Origin: Dallia pectoralis | Lineage: Eukaryota > Chordata > Actinopteri > Esociformes > Umbridae | Length of the DNA stretch: 64,000 bases | Assembly: GCA_029465975.1 (NCBI GenBank) | Contig: CM055756.1 | Coordinates: forward strand, 5,024,362 to 5,088,361 | Direction of reading: 5' to 3' | Shown here: positions 47,962-60,381 of the stretch, one piece after another | How positions within the stretch are numbered: position 1 is the first letter of the stretch | How the letters are laid out: the number at the start of each line of letters is the position of its first letter | Notes under the pieces: generated by a model | What the model was told of the DNA's origin: nothing | Database searches by the model: none | What the model saw: the letters and a program-made list of their open reading frames with translations, nothing else | Position numbers and translations under genes: made by a program

Positions 47962-49053
47962 GCCGAGAACAGTAGATTATGAGATAGAACAGTGGAGGTG
48001 GAGGAGAACCGTAGATTATGAGATAGAACAGTGGAGGTGGAGGAGAACAGTAGATTATGAGATAGAACAGTGGAGGTGGAGGAGAACAGTAGATTATGAG
48101 ATAGAACAGTGGAGGTGGAGAAGAACAGTAGATTATGAGATAGAACAGTGGAGGTGGAGGAGAACAGTAGATTATGAGATAGAACAGTGGAGGTGGAGAA
48201 GAACAGTGGATTATGAGATAGAACAGTGGAGGTGGAGGAGAACAGTGGATTATGAGATAGAACAGTGGAGGTGGAGGAGAACAGTGGATTATGAGATAGA
48301 ACAGTGGAGGTGGAGAAGAACAGTAGATTATGAGATAGAACAGTGGAGGTGGAGGAGAACAGTAGATTATGAGATAGAACAGTGGAGGTGGAGGAGAACA
48401 GTGGATTATGAGATAGAACAGTGGAGGTGGAGGAGAACAGTAGATTATGAGATAGAACAGTGGAGGTGGAGGAGAACAGTAGATTATGAGATAGAACAGT
48501 GGAGGTGGAGGAGAACAGTAGATTATGAGATAGAACAGTGGAGGTGGAGGAGAACAGTAGATTAAGAGATAGAACAGTGGAGGTGGAGGAGAACAGTAGA
48601 TTAAGAGATAGAACAGTGGAGGTGGAGGAGAACAGTAGATTAAGAGATAGAACAGTGGAGGTGGAGGAGAACAGTAGATTAAGAGATAGAACAGTGGAGG
48701 TGGAGGAGAACAGTAGATTAAGAGATAGAACAGTGGAGGTGGAGGAGAACAGTAGATTAAGAGATAGAACAGTGGAGGTGGAGGAGAACAGTAGATTAAG
48801 AGATAGAACAGTGGAGGTGGGGTGGAGGAGAACCGTAGATTATAAGATAGAACAGTGGAGGTGGGGTGGAGGAGAACCGTAGATTATAAGATAGAACAGT
48901 GGAGGTGGGGTGGAGGAGAACCGTAGATTATAAGATAGAACAGTGGAGGTGGGGTGGAGGAGAACCGTAGATTATAAGATAGAACAGTGGAGGTGGGGTG
49001 GAGGAGAACCGTAGATTATAAGATAGAACAGTGGAGGTGGGGTGGAGGGGAAC
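47962..49053 (+). repeat. 39-bp minisatellite changing to a 44-bp form, about 28 copies
   Basis: The core is gattatgagatagaacagtg then gaggtggaggagaacagta. Three consecutive blocks occur: 'attatgagat' (about 15 copies), 'attaagagat' (8 copies from about 48560) and 'attataagat' with a ggtggggtgg insertion (6 copies of 44 bp from about 48815). Each new variant spread only among its neighbours. Confidence 0.97.
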
Positions 49054-49159
49054 AGGACTCTGGTACACAGGTGTGCGGTGACAGAGTGAGAGGGGATGTG
49101 GAGCGACAGAAGGACAGCGAGGAATCTGTTTGGCTTGAGAGGTTCCGGTCCATTTACTA

Positions 49160-49460
49160 CCTGCGTGTGGGTAAATGAAAGGCTTCTCTCAGCCTCGTTA
49201 AGCGTGATGCACTGTCACAGTCGCCCCGGCGCCGCTCTGATTAAAATGCCCCCTGTGTTACGGCCGGGACGGAGTGGCCCGGAGACGGGGCCAGCAGACC
49301 AGGGCCGCACCGGCGTCCTCCTGCCGCAGTGGCACGGCAAATGGGCCGAAAGTTCACGCCTCAGCGACCCCAGAGCCATGCCTTATTTATCTAGGGCCAG
49401 GGGAGAGAGAGGACGGGAGGAATCGGAAGATAAAGGACGGTGGGGGAGACGGAGGGCGTG
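49160..49460. other. GC-rich candidate conserved non-coding element
   Basis: It includes cagtcgccccggcgccgctc, tgattaaaatgccccctgtg and cctcagcgaccccagagcc. CpG-rich, non-repetitive and without a convincing frame. Confidence 0.35.
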
Positions 49461-50004
49461 AGGTTGTCATCTGAACTCATCGCTCTGTCTGAACGGCACA
49501 CAGACGATGTCTGCCAATCACTCTGGAACTGAATCCCTGAACAACAGTTTCTACAGATATGTCAAAAATCCGTAAACGCCAACGTAAAGGGTCTCGGTAA
49601 TCTATAATAACTTTATTACGTATACCATCTGGGTCGTTATCTGGAGACCTTCAGGAGTGATTGCAGTGCACACTCACGCCCATCATTTCGCCGGTGACAT
49701 TTTCTTTGCCGTGTATATTGGTTCTCTCTCAGCAGTTTGGTCAAAATGAGCTGCCTTGCTTAATGGGATAAACTCCTCCCCTCTCAGATTTATGCATATG
49801 AACATTAAAAGTCTCCTCCCTAAAATGTGTTAGCTGAATTAAATACCACGTCCAGATCAGACATCCTGGCTGCCACAGCTTCTTTGCAGAGGAAATGTCC
49901 CACCAACAATGAGGTTTTTATCCCTAATATATGATATTGTAATTATTCATATATTTTTTATGTAATATTTAGAATCCAACACAATATTGTTTAATGCTAT
50001 TTTA
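49461..50004. other. Single-copy AT-rich DNA
   Basis: No feature recognised. Confidence 0.55.
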
Positions 50005-50610
50005 CACATGCACTCACTGGCCACTTTATTAGGTACAGCTGATCAGCTGCCCATTAACACACACATCCTATCAGCCAATCACCTGGCAGCAACCCAATGC
50101 ATTTACCCATGTAGACTTGTGCAAGATGATCTGCTGAAGTTTAAAACAAGCATAGGAATTGAGAAGAAATGTGATTTACGTGTCTATGAATGTGATATAG
50201 TTGTCGGTGCCAGACGTGTTGGTTTGAGTGATTCATAAAGTGTCATATATATATATAGGGAAGGAGTTTACAGAGACTGGTCCAAAAAAGAGAAAATATC
50301 CAGTGATGGTCAGTTCTCTGTGTCGAAAATGCCTTGATGGCAGAGGTCAGAGGAGAATGGCCAGACTGGTTCTAGCTGATCGAATAGCAACAGTCACTTA
50401 AATAACCACTCGTTACAACTAAAGTGTGCAGAAGAGAATCTCTGAACGCACAACAAACCTTGAATCAGATGGGCTACAGCGGCAGAAGACCACACCGTCA
50501 ACTGAGAACAGGAAACGAAGGCTAGCAGCTGCTGCTGCGGGCCCTACAAAATTGGATAACAGAAAAGTGACAAAACGTTGCCTTGCCTGATGAGAGTGGA
50601 TCTCTGCTGG
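50005..50610 (+). mobile_element. Tc1-like element fragment: 5' terminal repeat and first half of transposase, decayed
   Basis: It begins with the 5' terminal repeat cactcactggccactttatt (50011). It then follows the transposase open frame of this fish Tc1 family through the equivalents of VVGARR.GLS, YREWSEKEKISS, GQRRMARLV, ADR.ATVTQITTRYN, KSISERT and MGYS.RRPH, each readable in pieces and broken by stops and indels. An AT repeat at about 50250 replaces part of the helix-turn-helix region. Similarity stops after the position equivalent to 'W..DESRFLL'. It is a dead copy truncated at the catalytic half. Confidence 0.85.
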
Positions 50611-51970
50611 TCTTTCAACGTTGTTCCGTGTGATTTGTTGAGTTGGCTTACCATTATCAATGAATGTGGTTTGATTGCAGCACAAATATTTACGTGTATA
50701 AATATGCATGACTGCAGGTTTGACAACATTCATAGCTCCTATTTCTTTCTGTGTATATTTAAACTGCTCAATGTCAGTTTATGATCTACCATTGCCCACT
50801 TCGAGTTAAATACAGAATTGGTTTCTCGGAAAGGCATACACTTTCCCCGGCGCTGCCAAGTGTACTCTTGTAAAAATGATCACCCCGCCAGTTCCTCGAC
50901 AGTTGTGACATGCTGTTTTTTACACGCCTGACACTAATAGCCGTTTGCCTCAATAAATCCGAAGTCATTTACCGAACGCCATTTATTTTGTCACCACCAC
51001 CTCCTTCAACACCCATCGCTGTGATCTTTACACTCTGGTTGACTGGGCCCTGCAATATACACGGAGCCAGACTCACCGGTGCAGATGTGTTTACAACGGA
51101 GCTGCCGAGCAGAAAACCCTCACTGTTGTGTATTTGTCTCGCTTTATATAATGTAATAGGACAATGGTGTTTATTTATTTTGTACATAACGGTCTCTGTT
51201 CAGGAGGCACGGTTACGGCTCTGGGTTTAAATGAACTCTCGTCGGCCTGAAACGCACAAAGCAACTGTAACTGCAAAATATCCCAGAACTAAATGCATTA
51301 CAGTGTGGAGCCTAATTTGAACGGAATTGTTGTTGTTTTTTTATCCACAAACATTTATCTAGTAAGCTGTGGATGAACCTAAATCAAACTAATCACACTG
51401 TATCTAACGGATCCCCGTACTCTTGCATGTGGGCCCAGACTTACGCAAGCTAAACGTTTATCGTCATCACTAGCACTTCACTAGATAGACTAGATAACGT
51501 TCCAAATGTCCTGCTGTAACGTTAGCTTCTAGCTAGCTGCGTTCAAGATAACTAAAAGAAATCAGCTGGCTGTAGCCAAAGTAAGATTGATCAGCCTGCT
51601 TTTACTACCTGGTTTTGTCATAGTACCAAGATGTCAGACAAGAACAAACCAAGTGTCCATAGCCTCTACAAAAAAGTATATAGATTTAACAGATAAATAT
51701 AATTTATTATAGATATAATGAAAAATATAAAAATATAAATATAAGTGATGTACTTTGATTTCAATATGTAATATTCTGAACTGTGACAAGTTATGTAATA
51801 ATGTATACCAGACGAACATTGAGCCGAGGAAAGCTGATTATTGACTAGAGGAAAGCTGATTATTGACTAGAGGAGGACTGACAATTTACTGAAGGAGGAC
51901 TTGGAGCTTAAACAGGTAATGTTTGAGATGGGGAGAGCTGATACATGACCAAGCGAGAGGGGACAGTTGA
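50611..51970. other. Single-copy DNA, no gene seen
   Basis: Several taacgttagctagc-like words at 51480-51545. No coding feature. Confidence 0.5.
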
Positions 51971-52070
51971 CTAGGGGAGGGGTGATGTCTAAGGGGGAGG
52001 GGTGATGTCTAAGGGGGAGGGGTGATGTCTGAGGGGGAGGGGTGATGTCTGAGGGGGAGGGAGGATGAGG
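51971..52070 (+). repeat. 20-bp array gaggggtgatgtctaagggg, about 5 copies
   Basis: Exact 20-bp spacing, with an a-to-g change (ctaagg to ctgagg) in the last copies. Confidence 0.93.
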
Positions 52071-52302
52071 TTCCTGGGGAGAAATGTTCATGTTCCCAGC
52101 TGGATGTTGTATATAACTGTGTTAACTCCTTTATTATTAGCTAAACTGACACCCCTCACCAACAGAACAGCTAAGGCAGCCCTTTAAACCATCAGCTTTC
52201 ACTCTAATGGTGAGCAACCAAACCACCCTAACAGGCCACAATCACAACCTCAAGGAAACACAAACCTAACAACATAGACCTAAACAAAGTGTGGGTAAAA
52301 TA

Positions 52303-52735
52303 CATTAAGATTAGATTAGATTCAACTTTATTGTCATTGGACAGTACAGGTATAGTACACGAAATGCAGTTTGCATCCAACCAGAAGTTCAAAACAGCAG
52401 TGCAAAAAGATACGGAGTACAGTGTGAGGATGTGCAATTGACATGGGTAAGTAAATGTGCAGGCATTCAGTTCAAATTGCAAATGTGCAGAGGGCAACAC
52501 CAGAGGGGAACATCTGTGGTAAAGAATTGGGCAAAAGGCAAATATGAGATATAGACTAGCAGTGTGCAAGGCTAGAGGTAGCAAGAGCCTTCTGGTGTGG
52601 GTGAGTAGAGATCTGTAACGCTCTCCTGATGGTAAAAACCCTTGTTGGAGATGTGGACACCCAGGAGTTTGTAGCTGGCAATACGTTCCACTGTGGTCTC
52701 GTCAATGAGAACTGGGGCATGTATAGCTATTTGCT
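52303..52735 (-). mobile_element. LINE 3' region: end of reverse transcriptase plus 3' tail
   Basis: The minus strand of 52630-52720 reads VLIDETTVERIASYKLLGVH, the conserved block near the end of fish L2/Rex1-like reverse transcriptases (V..F.FLGV.I). Downstream on that strand comes a 3' tail. On the plus strand this begins with gattagattcaactttattg and tcattggacagtac, a fish LINE terminus present in many copies. The coding part before VLIDE is missing, so this is a 5'-truncated copy. Confidence 0.75.
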
Positions 52736-52844
52736 GTAATCCACGCTCAGTCTTTGGGTTCTCTGGTGACCCCCAAAGATCTCGTCATCCGTCATTTGCA
52801 AAGTGCGTTTCCTGCCATGACGTTGACCGTTCCCTACCAATGTG

Positions 52845-53216
52845 TGCATTGTGTCAGGGCTCGTTATCCTGCTCAAAAAGGCCACTGTCACCGGGTAATA
52901 CCATCATCATGAAGGGGTGTAGCTGGTCTAGAACAAGGGTTCGGTAGGTGGCGCATATGAAATTGCCATCAACATTAATGCCCAAACCCAGGGTTCCCCA
53001 GTAGAACATTGGCCAGAGCATCACAGCGGCTTGGCGTCTTCCCATAATGCATCCTGGTGCCATCACTCCTCAGGTAAATGACGCACAAGTACACATCCGT
53101 CTACTTGATGTACAAGAAAAATGCCAATCATTGGACCAGGAGCCCATCTTCTACCGGTCCAAGGTCTAGTTCCGATGCCCATTGTAGAATTTTTCCTTTG
53201 GGGACAGTAGTCATCA
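52845..53216 (-). mobile_element. Tc1-like element fragment of a second family
   Basis: The plus strand carries recognisable blocks such as ctcaaaaaggccactgtcac, cagtagaacattggccagag, catcacagcggcttggc, ttcccataatgcatcctggt and a gcccattgta block. In other fish this sequence is the reverse complement of a Tc1-type element. The element's other end resembles the segment at 55922-56010. Only the central part is here, and no open frame is preserved. Confidence 0.68.
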
Positions 53217-53592
53217 ATATACATTCATTGACAAGGTTAGAAATAATGATTTTTAATTGAAATAGTTGTCGTGTCCTTCAATTTTTTGACAGACGGCATT
53301 AAGCACTCTTCCAGCATCTTTCCATTTGGTCTCACAATTGGAATCTCACAAATGTACTTCTTTGTGATTCAAACACCCTCAAACTTAGATTGGTCCGTTC
53401 CTGACACGTGTTTCAATCTTCTTCTGTCCAGTGTTCGCCCGTCCTAATCTCTGCTCTTATTGTCCCGTATGAGACTGTTGATTGCGCCAATAACTCATGA
53501 TTAAATTAATTTAGATTTCTTGTTGTTACACAATAATTAATGGAAAGTACAAAAAAAAAATATTTTTGTGAGCCATTGAATAATGATATATA
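53217..53592. other. AT-rich single-copy DNA
   Basis: No feature seen. Confidence 0.55.
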
Positions 53593-53740
53593 TTTTTTAT
53601 TTAACCAAGTGGGCCGATTGAGTACAAATTCTCATTTGCAACGGCGACCTGGGAAGAACCTGGGGATTGAACAAAGGACATTATAAATACAAAGAATGTG
53701 CACTCTACCACTGACCTACACCTACTGCTCCCAATGTGTA
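53593..53740 (-). mobile_element. tRNA-derived SINE with LINE-like tail
   Basis: On the minus strand the copy starts with a tRNA-like head: an A-box-like stretch (gtaggtcagtggtagagtgc) and a B-box-like gttcaatcccc. It continues into a tail caggtcgccgttgcaaatga and gaatttgtactcaatcggcc, ending in ggttaaataaa. The tail is shared with 18673-18740. The head is degenerate and shorter than a real tRNA gene would allow. Confidence 0.7.
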
Positions 53741-54550
53741 TGACATGTAGAGTACAAATAAACATTATAATGCCACAATAGCAGACCGGCAATGTTTATG
53801 AAAAAACCTATTGTGGAAAAAGCGACGGCAAGTAGAGTGTAGAGTAAAAAACAACTGGTATGTTTCAATGTGAGTGATATATGGTTGAGGAGGTCTTCAC
53901 CTGCCATTGGATCTGTCTCACTAGTCTTCACTGGTCATTAAACTGTTAAAAGCAGCACTGGGTTGATTTATGAAGTGCACAGAAACATATTGTCTGCAAA
54001 GATTCAACCAGATAACATTAAATTAAGTGAACTGGGCTGCCACGGCTACCTAGGAGTTTTTTAACCGCAGGATATTAGTGGACTGGCCAAATGAAAAATT
54101 GGATCTGAATATTATTTAATATATATATATGTCTGTAGATTGGATTAGACAAAACTAAAGGGATCAGCAGGTAAATATTGGAATAGCTGTTGAGCAATTA
54201 TTAAAGGCTGGGACAGGGTTCCCAAAAAAAGTGTACATATATGTCGGCAGGGACAGATGGTCTGGGCCCAGCAGGGCATTGTATTGACAAAATGGCTGGC
54301 GGAAAAGCAACACTTTGCCTTTCAACCATGAGAAAAACTTCTTCAGGGCCGCTTTGATTGGCTACCATGAATGCTGCCCACCCATCGCACCCATCAAAGC
54401 TCCGCCTTTTCTTCAGTTACTGATAGATTTCCTAATCCCAGAGGTATGAGAACACTCAGGAACCCCTAGGTACTGTCGGGATTAGAACAAATGTTACAAA
54501 TGAGCAGGTGAATTACAAGGCAATGTCTTTACCAACGTGACGTTAAATAG
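53741..54550. other. Single-copy DNA, no gene seen
   Basis: Unremarkable AT-rich sequence. Confidence 0.55.
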
Positions 54551-54554
54551 CCAT

Positions 54555-55140
54555 CTGTCTTCCACACGTACCCCCCTCCCACTCCACCTGTCTTCCACAC
54601 GTACCCCCTCCCACTCCACCTGTCTTCCACCCGTACCCCCCTCTCCACCTGTCTTCCACACGCACCCCCCTCTCCACCTGTCTTCCACCCGTACCCCACT
54701 CCCTCTCCACCTGTCTTCCACCCGTACCCCACTCCCTCTCCACCTGTCTTCCACACGTACCCCCTCCCACTCCACCTGTCTTCCACAGGTACCCCCCCTC
54801 CACCTGTCTTCCACACGTACCCCCCTCTCCACCTGTATTCCACACGCGCCCCCCTCCCCACCTGTCTTCAACACGTACCCCCCCCTCTCCACCTGTCTTC
54901 CACACGTACCCGCTCCCTCTCCACCTGTCTTCCACCCGTACCCCACTCCCTCTCCACCTGTCTTCCACACGTACCCCCTCCCTCTCCACCTGTCTTCCAC
55001 CCGTACCCCACTCCCTCTCCACCTGTCTTCCACACGTACCCCCTCCCACTCCAACTGTCTTCCACACGTACCCCCTCCCACTCCACCTGTCTTCCTCACG
55101 TACCCCCTCCCACTCCACCTGTCTTCCTCACGTACCCTCT
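54555..55140. repeat. Minisatellite of 25-33 bp, about 19 copies
   Basis: The unit contains cacctgtcttccacacgtac then a variable C-rich part (cccctcccactc, cccactccctctc, cccctctc). Length heterogeneity comes from the C-rich spacer. Long frames on both strands are compositional. Confidence 0.95.
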
Positions 55141-55864
55141 ACCTCCTTCTCCATCCTTTCCTCGTTTCATCTGTCTCGTCTCATCTTTCCGCCTTGCTCA
55201 TGTCTGTTGCATCAAACCCTTTGATAGCTTCAAACGCCAACAGTATACCGCGTAATCACTGTGAACAGTTTTGGCGGCTTTGAGGAAAAAGGGAAAATAC
55301 AAAAATGTCTATTCCCCCACCTCCTTCGTCTAACCTTTAACCTTAATGCATTGGGAAAAGGCTAGTGTTTAAGGTTTTCATAGATACAGCGTTTTTAACC
55401 TAGATTCTGTTCACCCTCAAAACTCAATCCACAAACTTTATGCCAGATTTTTTATGTTACCTTCATGTGAACTTTGGCTGCTATGCTTTTCTCTATGAAC
55501 TGATGACAGAGGTTGAAATAAAGAAATTAGATTAGAACCCAAAACGACTGGACTACTAATAAATCAACAAAAGCGGGTGCTTAGAACAAACATCCAGAAT
55601 GCAAGAGTGCACATTTTCAGAACCAGAGCCAGTGTGCTACCAATAAGATGCCATTTGGCACCGCGCCACGTAGTTGAAAGACACTGAAACTGTAAATGTC
55701 GATACAACAGAAAGCATTTCACTCAAATTTGAGGACAAAAATGCACTAAAATGAACATTGCTACCTTTTAGACCTATGCCATATCTGTTTTATGCCATTT
55801 ATGTTTAACATTTGACTAGAAACATTCAACGTGAAGCAGTGGATAACACACTAGTTGTAAGACC
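55141..55864. other. Single-copy DNA, no gene seen
   Basis: No feature recognised. Confidence 0.55.
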
Positions 55865-55932
55865 CAGACCTGGACATGTGACCTGACATGTGACCTGGAC
55901 ATGTGACCTGACATGTGACCTTGACAGGTGAC
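55865..55932 (+). repeat. acatgtgacctg short array
   Basis: Alternating gacatgtgacct and ggacatgtgacct, five copies, directly before the Tc1-like end at 55922. Confidence 0.85.
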
Positions 55933-56010
55933 CTTCGTGAGGAGATGATCAACATTATTTGCTTCACCTGATAATGGTCAATACGTTTTACCTCATTTGT
56001 GTATATTTCA
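55922..56010 (-). mobile_element. Terminal fragment of the second Tc1-like family
   Basis: The segment acaggtgaccttcgtgagga ... catta-ttgcttcacctgat ... aatggtcaat resembles the outer end of the same family as 52845-53216, in the same orientation. The 2.7 kb between them exceeds the expected separation. They are therefore either independent fragments or one element opened by later insertions, including the minisatellite at 54.55-55.14 kb. Confidence 0.5.
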
Positions 56011-56579
56011 ACATTAACTATTAATAAAAAAACTGACACATTTTCCCCACATTGATTTGGCAGGATTTAGTATATATACAGTGGTTGGTGACCCTGAAGG
56101 ACATTGGCCAGCAGCATTCCTGGTCAGTTGTCACAGTGTTACTGTGAGTCCAGCCATTCTGATCTATAGGAGCCTTGAGTGGACCAATAGAGACATGATT
56201 CTGTGATCTCTGGATTCACCTGGCTGCGCGTCTGGCAGGTTTTTGTTAATTAATCGCCCTCTCTCATGGCACTCTTCATGTTTCAGCCTGGCTATTTCTC
56301 CCCCACTGACTCGTGAACCCCTCCTTTTTTTTAGCTCGCCGCCTCTCCTTTATACTCCTCACTTGTACCTCTCAATTTTTGTCTTCTCTTTCTCATATAG
56401 GTTCACATTTCACATCCGTTTCTCTCTGTCCTCCCTCGCCCCCTGTGGTCTCTGCTGCAGACCCTGTGAGGTGTAATTGGGCTGTGCTGTGTTAGAGGGA
56501 TGCTGGGAGAAACGCTTTAATCTTTAGTCTTGCCTAAAAATGCAAAGTGAAGGTTAGAGGCTGGAATTTCAGTCCACAT
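56011..56579. other. Single-copy DNA
   Basis: No gene recognised. Confidence 0.5.
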
Positions 56580-56782
56580 TACACACACAGACACACACAC
56601 ACACACACACGTACACACGTACACACGTACACACACACACACACACACACACACGTACACACACACGTACACACACATACACATAAACACACATAAACAC
56701 ACACGTACACACACACACACATACACATAAACACACACACAGATACACACACATACACATAAACACACACACACACATATAT
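56580..56782. repeat. (CA)n with gtac and taaac interruptions
   Basis: A 200-bp CA-rich compound repeat. Confidence 0.93.
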
Positions 56783-56842
56783 AGGTACAGACCGAGACAC
56801 TGCTACGTTAAAGGTGTTGTCCCCAATCCAACATTTGATGCC

Positions 56843-57604
56843 GCCTCAGCCTCAGCCTCAGCCCTCAGCCCTCAGCCTCAGCCCTCAGCCCTCTGCCTCA
56901 GCCCTCTGCCTCAGTCCTCAGTCCTCAGTCCTCAGTCCTCAGTCCTCAGCCCTCAGCCTCAGCCCTCAGCCCTCTGCCTCAGTCCTCAGTCCTCAGTCCT
57001 CAGTCCTCAGCCCTCAGCCTCAGTCCTCAGCCCTCAGCCCTCAGCCCTCAGCCTCAGCCCTCAGCCTCAGCCCTCAGCCTCAGTCCTCAGCCCTCTGCCT
57101 CAGCCCTCAGCCCTCAGCCTCAGCCCTCAGCCTCAGTCCTCAGTCCTCAGCCCTCTGCCTCAGCCTCAGCCCTCAGCCCTCAGCCTCAGCCCTCTGCCTC
57201 AGCCTTCTGCCTCAGCCCTCAGCCTCAGCCTCAGCCCTCAGCCCTCAGCCCTCTGCCTCAGCCCTCTGCCTCAGTCCTCAGTCCTCAGTCCTCAGTCCTC
57301 AGCCCTCAGCCTCAGTCCTCAGCCCTCAGCCCTCAGCCTCAGCCCTCAGCCTCAGTCCTCAGCCTCAGTCCTCAGCCCTCTGCCTCAGCCCTCAGCCCTC
57401 AGCCCTCAGCCCTCAGCCTCAGCCCTCAGCCTCAGTCCTCAGTCCTCAGCCCTCTGCCTCAGCCTCAGCCCTCAGCCCTCAGCCTCAGCCCTCTGCCTCA
57501 GCCTTCTGCCTCAGCCCTCAGCCTCAGCCCTCTGCCTCAGCCCTCAGCCCTCAGCCCTCAGCCTCAGCCCTCAGTCCTCAGCCTCAGTCCTCAGTCCTCA
57601 GCCT
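56843..57604 (+). repeat. cctcagc/cctcagt/cctctgc array with higher-order duplication
   Basis: 6- and 7-bp modules repeat about 110 times. A rare marker gccttctgcctcagccctca occurs at 57202 and 57501, with matching module order on its left, showing a duplicated block of about 299 bp. The 285-codon Ser/Ala/Leu/Pro/Gln frame is compositional. Confidence 0.96.
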
Positions 57605-58715
57605 ATCCACAACACATTGGTGCTATAGAGGACATGGGGAAGCCACGGGTCATTTATGTGGAGGTAATTAATACAAGGCTGTAATTAGAGTTATGCTCTC
57701 ATTGATTAATCACAGGCCAGCAGCGCCAACATCCTCACCTGTCGTTCACGTTATTCCAAGCATTCGCGATTGGTCCGTTGCACAGCCTAGCGATTAATTC
57801 CACTCACAAGGTGTAACGCTGCCGGAGACTTGCTGTCTGTCTTTTGAATTGTGAGGGCGGAACATTCCATCTCTTTCTATTCACTCCTCGTCCATTTTAA
57901 AGAACATTCCTCCTTTATCTGGTTTCTCTTCGCTCACTCATCCTCCATTGTTTGTCCTGTGTCTTTTATTGGCTGCAAACACCAGTGCCGCACCTTCCCA
58001 TCACACCTTGTGTTCTGTCTACAGTACCACTGTCTTCACAGAAATCTACTCGTGTCTCATTTTTTCACCATCGTCTTTTTCGGATCAAAGATAAATAGTC
58101 TAAATATGGAAAAGCTGACACTATTTTACAGTTGCTTTTTTTAATTTTCTAAATGACTCATGTGCATTTCATCACTTGTTCAGACATTCAGCTGTTTGGA
58201 TAAATCCTGTGCTAATCAGCAAGTTTCCCCAATGCACTGAATGTCCTTGTTACAGTAGATGTTCTGCTACATCTATAGATTCCTATCTAAAGAGGAGAAA
58301 TAGAATATAATCTTTTCCCTTTACAAGTGTGTCTGTTGTCCACCGGATATGTAACCATTGCACGGGTGAATCGGAAAATGTAGGAAAGACCCAATTTGCA
58401 AAGTTGAGGACCGGTGCCATGGTAATGTTGTTAATTATTATTAATAGTTTAGAGGCTGTCCGGAAACTGCCTGTTTTGAACATGGTGTATAGTTTTTAGT
58501 ATCAGTTTTTTATGGTTTTCATTCTCAGGTCTATAAAAAAATGTATTGCAAAATTGTTCAATAAATTATTCTAAAATTGATCTGAAATACGGTGTAGACT
58601 TTGTTAATCTTGTAAATTACTTTTCAAGCCCAAAATCACAGATTTTCAATAGAATATTTGCATAGGAGTACAGAGGCCCATTGTCAACGGCCATCACTCT
58701 TATGTTACATTACAA
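57605..58715. other. Single-copy DNA; 57640-57740 a possible conserved element
   Basis: The stretch ggtaattaatacaaggctgt onward has homeodomain-like ATTA cores but no test of conservation is possible. The rest is AT-rich without genes. Confidence 0.4.
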
Positions 58716-59443
58716 TATATGTCTCTTATATCCCCTTTATAACCGTACTGAATATGTCTGTTATATCCCATTATTAACCATAGTAAATATGTCTCTTATA
58801 TCCCATTATTAACCATAGTAAATATGTCTCTTATATCCCATTATTAACCATAGTAAATATGTCTCTTATATCCCATTATTAACCATAGTAAATATGTCTC
58901 TTATATCCCATTATTAACCATAGTAAATATGTCTCTTATATCCCATTATTAACCATAGTAAATATGTCTCTTATATCCCATTATTAACCGTACTGAATAT
59001 GTCTGTTATATCCCATTATTAACCATAGTAAATATGTCTCTTATATCCCATTATTAACCATAGTAAATATGTCTCTTATATCACATTATTAACCATAGTA
59101 AATATGTCTCTTATATCCCATTATTAACCGTACTGAATATGTCTGTTATATCCCATTATTAACCATAGTAAATATGTCTCTTATATCACATTATTAACCA
59201 TAGTAAATATGTCTTTTATATCCCATTATTAACCATAGTAAATATGTCTCTTATATCACATTATTAACCATAGTAAATATGTCTCTTATATCCCATTATT
59301 AACCATAGTAAATATGTCTCTTATATCCCATTATTAACCATACTGAATATGTCTTTTATATCCCATTATTAACCATAGTAAATATGTCTCTTATATCCCA
59401 TTATTAACCATAGTAAATATGTCTCTTATATCCCATTATTAAC
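58716..59443 (+). repeat. 35-bp array, about 21 copies
   Basis: The unit contains atatgtctcttatatcccat and tattaaccatagtaa. A linked variant (ctgttata with cgtactga) recurs three or more times at spaced positions, a sign of multi-unit duplication. tcacatt and cttttata variants also recur. Confidence 0.97.
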
Positions 59444-59483
59444 TTTTTTTGATCAGTCTCATATTACATTATCAACCATGCTC

Positions 59484-59660
59484 GATCTGTCTCTTATCAC
59501 CCATTATAAACAGTACATATATATTATATTCAATAATTACATATACTAGATCTGTCTCTTATCACCTATTATAAACAGTACATATATATTATATTCAATA
59601 ATTACATATACTAGATCTGTCTCTTATTATATTTATTAAACATACTAGATATGTCTTTTA
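59484..59660 (+). repeat. 65-bp tandem repeat, about 2.5 copies
   Basis: Units start at 59484, 59549 and 59614 with gatctgtctctta. The gtctcttat core resembles the neighbouring 35-bp unit, so the arrays may be related. Confidence 0.9.
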
Positions 59661-59742
59661 CACAACACACGTTAGCCAGCCCTAGCTATTCTCAGTAAAC
59701 TAGGTTTAAACACAATCGGTCATTGAACTTCCAATTGCAATT

Positions 59743-59884
59743 CCTCAAGACACATTTAAGTGTTCAACTCAAACTTTTATAATCCTTAAGTTTCTTTCGA
59801 AAACCTCGTCAATTTCTCCAGACACATCTAAGTGTTCAACCCTAACTTTACAGTGCTATAGTTCCTTCTGAAAACCTCATCAAT
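59743..59884 (+). repeat. Diverged tandem duplication of about 71 bp
   Basis: Both halves share agacacat.taagtgttcaac and gaaaacctc.tcaatt at the same spacing. Confidence 0.8.
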
Positions 59885-60381
59885 TCTTACACCGACCCAT
59901 TGCCTTTCCACGGGACTCTAGAGACTCTAGCCCCACTTCTTCTTCAGATGACATAATGCTTTCTTATCACTCTAGCCAAGGTTAGGGCCTCACCATTTGT
60001 ATGACAACCACATAGTCCACCTTGTAAAAATCCCATCAATAAGCAACACTGATGATGTTGTGCTTCCTTTTGGAGGGGAGGGGGTCTTTTTCTGCTTTAT
60101 TTATATTCCATTCAGTTTTCATTAAAATGCAAAGGATTCCCCCCACATTTCCTTCTTCAATCTGCCGAATCCCAAAGCACTTGAGAATTATTTAGACTTG
60201 TAAAGCTTTGTTCTTCTGCGCGCTCTCTCTCTCCCTCCCGCTCTCTCGCTCTCTTTCTCTCTCCCTCCCGCTCTCTCTCTCTCTGAAGACTCCCCTATTG
60301 GGGGGAGAGTGGGGTGTGTGTAGAGAGGTCGAGGTGATTGCTCACACTTGACTGTTCCTGTGAACTTTGAGTTTGCAGAGG

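Noticed and set aside
47960..48882. Repeat frames with period 13 residues (TVDYEIEQW...)
   Set aside because: 39 bp is a multiple of three, and the frame is lost when unit length changes to 44 bp. No conserved protein is known to me.
56814..57671. 285-codon Ser/Ala/Leu/Pro/Gln frame
   Set aside because: It is generated by a cctcagc-type repeat and ends soon after the repeat does.
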